From positions 1-20,166 of the IMG/VR virus record IMGVR_UViG_3300042320_000038: 20,166 bases of DNA, one strand, 5' to 3'. The notes beneath the pieces were generated by a model. The model was not told the DNA's origin. It saw only the letters and a program-made list of their open reading frames with translations, and searched no databases. Numbering within the stretch: position 1 is the stretch's first letter; each line of letters begins with the position of its first letter. Origin of the DNA: a virus. Below are positions 1 through 5,825 of the stretch, one piece after another. The translations under genes were made by a program, and so were the position numbers.

Positions 1-1
1 C

Positions 2-241
2 CAAGATGTGCAAATCATGCTGCGTTACGTTGACCAGTACCTAGACGATAGAACCAAGGCAGTCATTGAAGCGCGGTCGTGCTATCCAGCCGTCACATGG
101 ACGCAACTTGAACGCGAGTATGGCATCTCAAAGACTGCCCTGTACGACATCTATAAGCGCGGCGTCGGTCGCATCCGTATGCTGATGAGCAACCCCCTGA
201 CGGACACGCCCCTTGGAACCAACGATCAAGCGTCACGGTGA
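2..241 (+). CDS. Small helix-turn-helix protein, sigma-70 region 4-like (5' end probably cut by window)
   Basis: This is the only plausible gene on the plus strand. The frame is open to the left edge, so the true start may lie outside. Candidate internal starts are GTG at 8 and ATG at 17. The visible 79 or so residues contain a DDRTKAVIEAR stretch, then TWTQLEREYGIS and KTALYDIYKRGVGRIRML. That pattern resembles sigma factor region 4 or a similar helix-turn-helix: a turn around GIS followed by a recognition helix. It converges on the minus-strand HNH gene, with about 60 bases between them. A role as a small transcription regulator is inferred from the fold pattern alone. It could also be the tail of a larger DNA-binding protein. 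Confidence 0.5.
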   Translation, partial: QDVQIMLRYVDQYLDDRTKAVIEARSCYPAVTWTQLEREYGISKTALYDIYKRGVGRIRMLMSNPLTDTPLGTNDQASR

Positions 242-261
242 CATGTGGCGCGTCTGCATTA

Positions 262-275
262 ACGGCATGTGCCGT
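262..275. repeat. Short inverted repeat between convergent genes
   Basis: ACGGCA and TGCCGT face each other across two bases, with an outer GCAT/ATGC pair at about 256-259 and 279-282. It lies in the 60-base gap between the plus-strand helix-turn-helix gene and the HNH gene. No T-run follows on either strand, so it is not a clear intrinsic terminator. It could be a weak bidirectional terminator or an operator. Confidence 0.3.
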
Positions 276-300
276 GATCATGCACAAGACTGGCAGGCGC

Positions 301-621
301 TTATCTTCTATCATCAGATGTTGAATCAATCAACCAATCCTGAATCTTTAATACGCGATCAACAGTCCATGAGTCCTGACGGCTGAACCACTCGCGCCAT
401 TCCTCACTACCTTTTCTGCGGTTGCAATTGCGGCACGCTGGCACCAGATTCGTTGTAACTGTAGCGCCGCCCTTATGGCGTGGCTTGACGTGGTCCAGCG
501 TGTCGGCTAGCGCGCTGCAGTATGCGCACTGATGGCCCCATGCCTCAAAGATCTGCTGCCTGAATTGATGCTTTGCACTGCGCTTAGAAACGAGATTCGA
601 GCCATCAATCGAGTGATCCAC
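301..621 (-). CDS. HNH endonuclease
   Basis: The 106-residue protein has the HNH zinc-finger nuclease layout: C32-x2-C35, then LDHVKP with D43-H44, a GG turn, N58, and C63-x2-C66 followed by N67 and a basic RRKG. The cysteines would bind a structural zinc, and H44 with the asparagines would form the metal-dependent nuclease site. The start is a GTG at 621, which overlaps the preceding gene by 17 bases; I see no in-frame ATG and no clear ribosome site. It is the last gene of the minus-strand late series. In several phages (HK97 gp74 is the known case) an HNH protein near the terminase stimulates packaging cleavage. The terminase is outside this window, so that role is inferred. A free-standing homing nuclease is the alternative. 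Confidence 0.85.
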   Translation of the reverse strand: MDHSIDGSNLVSKRSAKHQFRQQIFEAWGHQCAYCSALADTLDHVKPRHKGGATVTTNLVPACRNCNRRKGSEEWREWFSRQDSWTVDRVLKIQDWLIDSTSDDRR

Positions 622-787
622 GCAATTCGGGGATTGGTAGCACCTGAAGACTTAACCCCAGGATGTGATCGTTGGACGGCGCTAACTCAGTGAGCCGCGC
701 TGCAAAGTCGTCCGACACCTCTCCCGGATCATCGTTGTCACTCTCAACGACGATGGTGTACTCGATCTCTAGGACGTACTGCTTCAT
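605..787 (-). CDS. Small acidic protein of unknown function (60 aa)
   Basis: I do not recognise this family. The ATG at 787 overlaps the stop of the metallophosphoesterase gene by four bases (ATGA), which supports real, coupled translation. The protein opens with a hydrophobic/charged strand pattern (MKQYVLEIEYTIVVES), followed by an acidic loop (DNDDPGE), a helix-like DDFAARLTEL, and a second hydrophobic strand (ILGLSLQVLPI). A small beta-alpha-beta fold is plausible. There is no signal peptide or membrane segment. It sits between a phosphoesterase and a nuclease, so it might be an accessory or inhibitory partner of one of them, but nothing in the sequence proves that. Confidence 0.6.
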   Translation of the reverse strand: MKQYVLEIEYTIVVESDNDDPGEVSDDFAARLTELAPSNDHILGLSLQVLPIPELRGSLD

Positions 788-1638
788 ACGGTTGGCCGGC
801 AGGTGATGTCAACGCCACCGCGTTTGCGTGGCTTCAGCGTAAGCCAGATCCCGCCTAGTGACTTAGGCATAACGATGCGCTCAATGGCCCAGCCGCCAGT
901 GCCGCCAAACTCTTGCTTGTAGGTGCCGGTTTGCAGGTGCCAGCGCTGCTCAATCCATGCCTTGCCGTTGTCAGCAATCCTGTAGCACGGATGCGCGACA
1001 ATGCTGCGCTCATGGTTATGGCCATTGACAATCACATCCGCATCCGGTGCGATGCTTGCATACCGGCCTCCACCCATGGTGCCTTTGGTGATGATGCCGC
1101 CCCATGCGCCGTGATGGAAGAACAAAGTACACCGCCTGACGGCTTCATTCTCGCCACGATAGAACACAAACCGCACAAACCCTTGATAGCCCATGTGCTC
1201 AGTGACAGCACCATCATTGCGCATGAGTCGTACCACGTTCTCTAGCGGGTCGATCTCTTGGTTGTTGAGCACGGCGGTTTCGTGGTTACCGTCACCCATC
1301 ATCAGGATCATGTCGCCGTATGGCTTCAGCAGATCTGCTGATTCACGAAATACTAAGTCAAAGTAGTTGCCGCCTAGGTGCTCTGGCCTAATGTCACCCT
1401 TACTGCCGCGGCGGTCTTTCTTGCCTTGCATCAGGCACAGCACATCACCAAAAAACAACGCATGACCGTTGGCATCACGGCATTCAGCTAAGTGCTGCAG
1501 TAGCAGTTTGCGGTTGCATTTTGGATTGTCAAGGTGTATATCTGACGCGAGCAGGAATGTTGATTCTTCTTTGTGGCTGCTGTACGGTATCCGTATCTCT
1601 ATCAATTCTGGCGATAGCCGTTTTGCGCTGATCGCCAT
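784..1638 (-). CDS. Calcineurin-like metallophosphoesterase
   Basis: All dimetal phosphoesterase motifs are present in order in 284 residues: D33-x-H35 (SDIHLD), the FFGD motif with D65, GDGNHE with N118-H119-E120, a FHHG histidine pair at 175-176, and NGHNH with H207 and H209. These would hold two metal ions and hydrolyse a phosphomonoester or phosphodiester. It should be a soluble cytoplasmic enzyme, as no signal peptide or membrane segment is visible. The start is ATG at 1638, 28 bases after the endolysin stop, with no clear ribosome site. The substrate cannot be read from the sequence. Nucleic-acid ends, cyclic or linear nucleotides and phosphoproteins are all possible. Its position behind the lysis genes, with a small acidic protein and an HNH nuclease, is accessory rather than structural. 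Confidence 0.9.
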   Translation of the reverse strand: MAISAKRLSPELIEIRIPYSSHKEESTFLLASDIHLDNPKCNRKLLLQHLAECRDANGHALFFGDVLCLMQGKKDRRGSKGDIRPEHLGGNYFDLVFRESADLLKPYGDMILMMGDGNHETAVLNNQEIDPLENVVRLMRNDGAVTEHMGYQGFVRFVFYRGENEAVRRCTLFFHHGAWGGIITKGTMGGGRYASIAPDADVIVNGHNHERSIVAHPCYRIADNGKAWIEQRWHLQTGTYKQEFGGTGGWAIERIVMPKSLGGIWLTLKPRKRGGVDITCRPTV

Positions 1639-1666
1639 GCCGTGTGTAGCGGCTTACACCAGTAGT

Positions 1667-2728
1667 CTAATAGTCCCAGCGCACGCGAGGCCGGCCTTTG
1701 CGGACGCCAAGGTGCACGAACCCTTTAGGTGCGCCGTATCCAACGCTGTAGGGCCAGTTCTTGTCGCACCATGCCTGGACTGCGTTGATGTCGGCGCCTT
1801 GGATGTAAAAGTCCACTGCACCGACGCTTGGTGCGTCATATAGGTGCTCGCTGCTGCTGGCACCGCCGACTGAGCGGTTGATCGCTGCTGGCCTGTAGCC
1901 GCTGGTGATCACCACTGGCTTGCCGCCGAACGCGCCGCGCACCCGCTCGAGGAACGCCGCCAGCTCGGCTGCGGTGTCGACTTGGTACTGGTAGTCAAAG
2001 CGCCGCGCCTCCTGCCCGAGTGCAAACTCGCCTAGGGTGATGTGTGGCGTGATCCGTGCCGTGAACAGGCTGCTCGGTGTCAGCTTGGCGGTTTGCTGCT
2101 CAACGCCCCACAGCCGACCCTCAGCCTGGCGTCGGCGCAACAGGCCGGCTTCGACATTGGTGCCAGGGTTGCGGTACAGCAGCAGCGCGTCGGGCACCGC
2201 TACCCAGTCCTTGTCCTTCAGGCACTTGCTGATCGTCTCGAATCCAGTGGTGCCGTAGAAGCCGCTGCCTAGGTTGTAGGCGAAACTGATCAGCGCAGAC
2301 TGCTTGTCGCCGGACATGGCATTCCAGAACGGCACGGTCGCCCGCAGTTTCTCGGCGACACGTTCGATCTCAAGGTCCAGCAACTTGCCAGCGTCGATGA
2401 CGGTGATCTTATCGCCGCGCTGCACCTTGCGGCCATCGCTGTATCTGGTGGTGCCATAGCCAATGGTCCATGGCTCACAGCCGCTGAGCGGATCGGGATA
2501 GGCCGATAGGTGGCAGCCCTCGAACTCCTTGATCAGCTTGACGGCTGCATCGTAGTTGTGCACCTTACCGCCTTGACTCCATGTTTGGAACCACGGCTGA
2601 TCCCTATTAAACAAATCAGGCGCAACCTTTAACAGCTCAGCTTCCAATTCAACGATCGCCGCCTGTTGATGCGGCAGCGCCTTCCAGTACCGGAACAGGT
2701 CGCTGGGTTTGATCGGTGCTTTAGCCAC
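1667..2728 (-). CDS. Two-domain endolysin: GH24 lysozyme plus M15-type peptidase
   Basis: The 353-residue protein has three parts. Residues 1-60 form a small helical N-terminal region with a LPHQQAAI motif. Residues about 62-210 are a phage-type lysozyme: E70 in KEFEG, D79 in AYPDP and T88 in WTIGYG match the E/D/T catalytic set of T4-type muramidases. Residues about 225-353 look like a zinc D,D- or L,D-peptidase of the M15 group: TSGYRP, then H295, D306 (AVDF) and H339 (FVHLG). It should cut both the glycan and the peptide of peptidoglycan. No signal peptide is visible, so export needs a holin. The start is a GTG at 2728, inside the end of the 46-residue holin-like gene; an upstream in-frame TGA rules out extension. 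Confidence 0.9.
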   Translation of the reverse strand: MAKAPIKPSDLFRYWKALPHQQAAIVELEAELLKVAPDLFNRDQPWFQTWSQGGKVHNYDAAVKLIKEFEGCHLSAYPDPLSGCEPWTIGYGTTRYSDGRKVQRGDKITVIDAGKLLDLEIERVAEKLRATVPFWNAMSGDKQSALISFAYNLGSGFYGTTGFETISKCLKDKDWVAVPDALLLYRNPGTNVEAGLLRRRQAEGRLWGVEQQTAKLTPSSLFTARITPHITLGEFALGQEARRFDYQYQVDTAAELAAFLERVRGAFGGKPVVITSGYRPAAINRSVGGASSSEHLYDAPSVGAVDFYIQGADINAVQAWCDKNWPYSVGYGAPKGFVHLGVRKGRPRVRWDY

Positions 2729-2861
2729 GCTTGGGGAACATCAACTTAAGGGCCTGCAGCAGAAGCTGAATCCAGCTATTGGACTTGAGTGGCGTCAGTG
2801 CGATGATCTCGCTGCCAGCAGCAAGAACGATGGCGACAACGGCAACAGTCTGGGCGTCCAT
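2721..2861 (-). CDS. Holin-like small membrane protein (46 aa)
   Basis: A 46-codon frame runs from ATG at 2861 to TAA at 2721. It starts two bases after the stop of the preceding membrane protein and ends overlapping the endolysin GTG by eight bases, so the three genes are coupled. The protein begins with a single hydrophobic segment (MDAQTVAVVAIVLAAGSEII), then a polar turn (TPLKSNSW), an amphipathic helix (IQLLLQALKLMF) and a basic PKRG end. This size, one membrane helix and a place directly upstream of the endolysin fit a small holin or pinholin. From memory, cyanophages carry similar short SEII...SNSW..QL proteins, often unannotated. The function is inferred from topology and position. 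Confidence 0.75.
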   Translation of the reverse strand: MDAQTVAVVAIVLAAGSEIIALTPLKSNSWIQLLLQALKLMFPKRG

Positions 2862-2863
2862 GG

Positions 2864-3112
2864 TCAGCGGTGTGGTCGTGCCTCAAGCGTAGCGACACGT
2901 TGCTCGACGCCATTGAGCCGCTTGAACGTCTCCTGACGATCGGTGCGGATGTCGGTGTGCATAACCTCAAGCTGCGTGGCGATGTGTTCCACTGCAGCGG
3001 TGAGTCTGATCACTGCCTCACGGGCTTCATCGTTGCGACGGCTGAACCCCATGGCGCCCATAGCCGCCACGCTGATGGATGCACCCGCAACAGCAGCGAT
3101 CAGCTCGATCAT
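2864..3112 (-). CDS. Membrane-anchored coiled-coil protein of the lysis cassette
   Basis: This 82-residue protein has an N-terminal membrane segment (about residues 3-24, IELIAAVAGASISVAAMGAM), then a short basic stretch (SRRNDE). A heptad-like helix follows to the end, with VIRLTAAVEHIATQLEVM and RLNGVEQRVATLEA. The layout recalls XhlA-type holin partners and i-spanin-like proteins: one membrane anchor plus a soluble coiled coil. It starts with ATG at 3112 and ends two bases before the holin-like gene. It probably helps in membrane permeabilisation or in bridging the envelope during lysis. That rests on topology and gene order, because I cannot name a specific family with certainty. Confidence 0.75.
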   Translation of the reverse strand: MIELIAAVAGASISVAAMGAMGFSRRNDEAREAVIRLTAAVEHIATQLEVMHTDIRTDRQETFKRLNGVEQRVATLEARPHR

Positions 3113-3121
3113 GCCACTAGT

Positions 3122-3427
3122 CTAAGCAGCCCAGGGCAGCCCGCTGGCTTTGCTGGGATGGCGCTGCTCATCGAGTTGGCTTTGCAGTGCTGCCTCGATC
3201 TGCTCAACGTCGAGTCGTTCCTTGACCCAGCCGACGACGATCTCCTCGGTGAGATCAGCGAAGGGGATCAGCTCGCCTTCAGGCCGCTCAAAGCCCAGCG
3301 AGCCATAGGCGCCGGCCTTGTAGGTGCCGTCGTTGGCGTCGATTGTGTAGTGAGCCGTGAAGACGTAGCCGTCTGCGGTCTCGCGCTCCAGTTGAGCGAT
3401 GTGCCAGGTAAAAACGGTGTCGGACAT
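3122..3427 (-). CDS. Small conserved cyanophage-type protein, function unknown (101 aa)
   Basis: The protein is mostly beta-strand-like at its start (TVFTWHIAQLERETADGYVF, then TAHYTIDANDG), has a GSLGFERPEG turn, an amphipathic helical part (IPFADLTEEIVVGWVKERL, EQIEAALQSQLDEQ) and ends in SGLPWAA. From memory, proteins with the same start, the ERP motif, the LTEE..VGWVK helix and a GLPW end are frequent near tail-fibre and lysis genes of cyanophages. I know of no proven function. It follows the second tail fibre after a 43-base gap, the largest gap in this stretch, and may be a small virion or fibre-associated protein. I see no signal peptide or membrane segment. Confidence 0.75.
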   Translation of the reverse strand: MSDTVFTWHIAQLERETADGYVFTAHYTIDANDGTYKAGAYGSLGFERPEGELIPFADLTEEIVVGWVKERLDVEQIEAALQSQLDEQRHPSKASGLPWAA

Positions 3428-3470
3428 GGGTAGTGAATGTAGTGGTTAGCAGAGAGTAGGGTTACTGGGT

Positions 3471-5108
3471 CTAGCGAACCAACCATTCTTCAACGAAATC
3501 GCTGATGTCTCGCATCTTGATCCAACGGCTGCCGGTGGGTTGACCTTTGCGGATGCGAAGTTTGCCCATCAGACCGACACAATCCCACTCGGGACGTTGT
3601 TCGCGGGGGGTGTATTCCTGATTAGGGTCGTAGGCGGGATTCAGCTTGCGGCGCTGTTGGATGACGGTGTTTCCGTCTTCATCCTCGACTTCGTAGTCTT
3701 CTTGGATGTAGGTTCCGTAGTCGTCGCGAAGATACTTTCCGCTCCATTTGTTCCAAGCAGCATCACCAACCACGCTGGGGTTGCCGGAGATCACACCGAT
3801 TGGGTCTTCGCCAGCAGCGGCAGGGCGGATCTTGTCACCATCTAGCACCACAGAAATACCACGGCGATCTTCTTCATCAGGATTGCTATCGCTCCATTCA
3901 AAGTATTCGGCATAGTCGGCACCGCCTCCGGTCCAGGCGCCATCGCAGTATCCATTTCCGTCTCCCTGAAGATTAAATTCTCTATCCCCACCGTTATCAG
4001 AATAAGCCGACAATAAACTATATGCGCTGGTTGCTGCACGCGAAGATTGAATGTAAGTAACTATGCTTGCATAGGAAGCATCAGCAGCAGTAATAACCAA
4101 CCCAAGACCACTGCCAGATCTGTAAAACTCATGGTATGAGAATCCGCCACCTTCAACATAAGCATTTGCATTTGTAAATTTTGAGTATCCTGAATTGTTA
4201 ATCCTCATCCTCTCCGTCGGAGAAGACGCCCCATCGGCCGTAGTGGAGAACACTAGGCGGCCTGGCATGTCGTTGGCGCCGGGGGTGCCGTCTACTTCAG
4301 ACTTGATGTACGCCGTTTCGACAAATTCGCTTCCATCGTTACCCTGGAATGAAATGTATCCAGTAATATCGCCACTTTGAACAATCGTATTGCTTCCTAC
4401 GGAGCCACCACGTCCCTTGCCGAGAACAATTGTTCCCGCGTCGTAAGAGTTGCTTCCAGTGGAAACAAGTCCAAGAGAAGCGGTTTGATAAGTTGTTCCT
4501 TCGACTTGAATACTCGTAGTCGCTACCGTATTAAAGAAATTGGCACGCGCAGTAGACGTGCCAACTAACAGGCGGCCGGAGCTGTCGATGCGAACCGCCT
4601 CGACGAATGCGCCAGTGCGGAACTTAATTGGGCTTCCGTCAATACTTAGCTCAGATGCATTCCCGACGTTGACTGCCTGGAGATACCCAACATTTCCTGT
4701 TGTGCCGATGCTCACGTTATATGCGCTTGAGGAATCTGAGTAATACCCGAGTGCTCGAATACCACCCCCACTTATCCTTGTGTTTCCATTGACATCAAGA
4801 GTCGCGCTGGGCGCAGTAGTGCCAATCCCTACGTTGCCTGCGGAGTCAACAAACAATCGCGCCGTGCCGCCCGTGCTGATCGCAACCTGATCCGCGCCAG
4901 GCCGGTAGATGCCTGTATTGGGGTCGCTCTCAAAGCCAATGCCAGGCGCTGCCGCGGTGCCATCTGGTGCGCCGCGGAGCAGTTCTTCGATCGTGATGCG
5001 TTTGTTCTTGTTGGCGGCTGATGCCTCGCTGATGTCAACGATCGGCAGGTAGTCGCCTGCAGCAGGCGCCGTAAGCGCTGTCAGGTCAGAGATCTTACGG
5101 TCGGCCAT
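3471..5108 (-). CDS. Tail fibre with C-terminal peptidase G2-like chaperone domain
   Basis: This 545-residue fibre opens with a cyanophage-type attachment segment (MADRKISDLTALTAPAAGDY), then repeats typical of trimeric shafts: DPNTGIYRPGADQVAIST, VDSAGNVGIGTTAPSATLDV, IDSSGRLLVGTSTARANF. The middle (about 200-390) is a variable, glycine- and serine-rich beta region, the likely receptor-binding part. The last 150 or so residues, from GADYAEYFEW through GDAAWNKWSGKY to WDCVGLMGKLRI, match the peptidase G2 / intramolecular chaperone domain, which trimerises fibres and then cuts itself off. Self-cleavage here is inferred; I do not assign the cut site. The start is six bases after the first fibre gene. 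DNA for the middle segment is clearly more AT-rich than its surroundings (see finding). Confidence 0.88.
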   Translation of the reverse strand: MADRKISDLTALTAPAAGDYLPIVDISEASAANKNKRITIEELLRGAPDGTAAAPGIGFESDPNTGIYRPGADQVAISTGGTARLFVDSAGNVGIGTTAPSATLDVNGNTRISGGGIRALGYYSDSSSAYNVSIGTTGNVGYLQAVNVGNASELSIDGSPIKFRTGAFVEAVRIDSSGRLLVGTSTARANFFNTVATTSIQVEGTTYQTASLGLVSTGSNSYDAGTIVLGKGRGGSVGSNTIVQSGDITGYISFQGNDGSEFVETAYIKSEVDGTPGANDMPGRLVFSTTADGASSPTERMRINNSGYSKFTNANAYVEGGGFSYHEFYRSGSGLGLVITAADASYASIVTYIQSSRAATSAYSLLSAYSDNGGDREFNLQGDGNGYCDGAWTGGGADYAEYFEWSDSNPDEEDRRGISVVLDGDKIRPAAAGEDPIGVISGNPSVVGDAAWNKWSGKYLRDDYGTYIQEDYEVEDEDGNTVIQQRRKLNPAYDPNQEYTPREQRPEWDCVGLMGKLRIRKGQPTGSRWIKMRDISDFVEEWLVR

Positions 5109-5114
5109 GTGCTA

Positions 5115-5825
5115 TCAGGACTCGTACACTATGTTAACGGTACCAGCATCGAAGGTATCTGGCGTGCTAGTGCTAGTCAACCGCACTTGTGTCAGCACTG
5201 CACCCAGGGTGGCATCACCGGCACCATAGGTGCTGACCGTGGTGCCTGAAACTGCAGCGCGCTTTATGTTTGACGTATAAACCCAATTGTTGCCGTCAAC
5301 CCTGATCATGTGCACTATGCCTGAGTTCAGATATGTGCTGGCATTTCCAGGTTGCAAAAGAAAGCCAGCGCTGCTGTATTGGCTGACCGTTCCTGTCACT
5401 GCCTCCGAGTTGGAGTTGTAACCGCTTGTGACAAAACCGCTAGCGGTGCCAAGCTGAACGATTAGCTCATTGCTGCCGTTAGTGCTGACGCCATAGAGCA
5501 TCATGGTGATCCGGTTGGCCCAGCTTGGGATGCTGCCAAATGTGATCGCCGTGCCAGACGTGGATGCCTGAGCGGTTGCGCGTCGAGTTTTTTTGAGGCC
5601 GAGGTTAACTAGGCTTGCATCGCCAACCTCAATGTAATCTGTGCCGCCACCGTTGCCGATATACAAAGCATGATCATCTGAATCGACGTACCACTGATAG
5701 GCAAACTTGCTGGCCGGCTGCCCTGATCCACTGTTGTTGGTGCGGATCGCCGCCAACGCATCATTAAGGTCAGCGCGAAATGCTGCACCAGCCAGGTTGG
5801 CAATGTTGTAGTCATGTTGCGCCAT
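5115..5825 (-). CDS. Tail fibre or tail-tip appendage protein
   Basis: The first 70 or so residues (MAQHDYNIANLAGAAFRADL, NNSGSGQPASKFAYQWYVDS, then IEVGD) form the N-terminal module that many cyanophage tail fibres use to attach to the virion. The rest is a beta-rich, Thr/Ser/Gly-rich domain (ATAQASTSGTAITFGSIPSW, GVSTNGSNELIVQLG) likely to be surface exposed. The 236-residue length suggests a short fibre or tip knob. The ATG at 5825 shares one base with the TAA of the J-type gene. A perfect AAGGAG ribosome site lies at 5834-5839, inside the end of that gene, one of the strongest such sites in the window. It probably works together with the longer fibre encoded next. Confidence 0.85.
   Translation of the reverse strand: MAQHDYNIANLAGAAFRADLNDALAAIRTNNSGSGQPASKFAYQWYVDSDDHALYIGNGGGTDYIEVGDASLVNLGLKKTRRATAQASTSGTAITFGSIPSWANRITMMLYGVSTNGSNELIVQLGTASGFVTSGYNSNSEAVTGTVSQYSSAGFLLQPGNASTYLNSGIVHMIRVDGNNWVYTSNIKRAAVSGTTVSTYGAGDATLGAVLTQVRLTSTSTPDTFDAGTVNIVYES

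Noticed and set aside
93-329. 78-codon minus-strand frame at the left end
   Set aside because: It overlaps the HNH gene end and is antisense to the helix-turn-helix frame. Its translation is Cys/Arg-rich noise.
1644-1659. Small hairpin GTGTA/TACAC between endolysin and phosphoesterase genes
   Set aside because: A five-base stem without a T-run is too weak to call a terminator or regulator.
2870-3433. 187-codon plus-strand frame
   Set aside because: It covers two minus-strand genes that have coupled starts and cyanophage-like products. The translation shows no motif.
3428-3470. Possible promoter in the 43-base gap before the 101-residue gene
   Set aside because: TACATT could be read as a -10 box, but there is no matching -35 box at proper spacing, so I do not call it.
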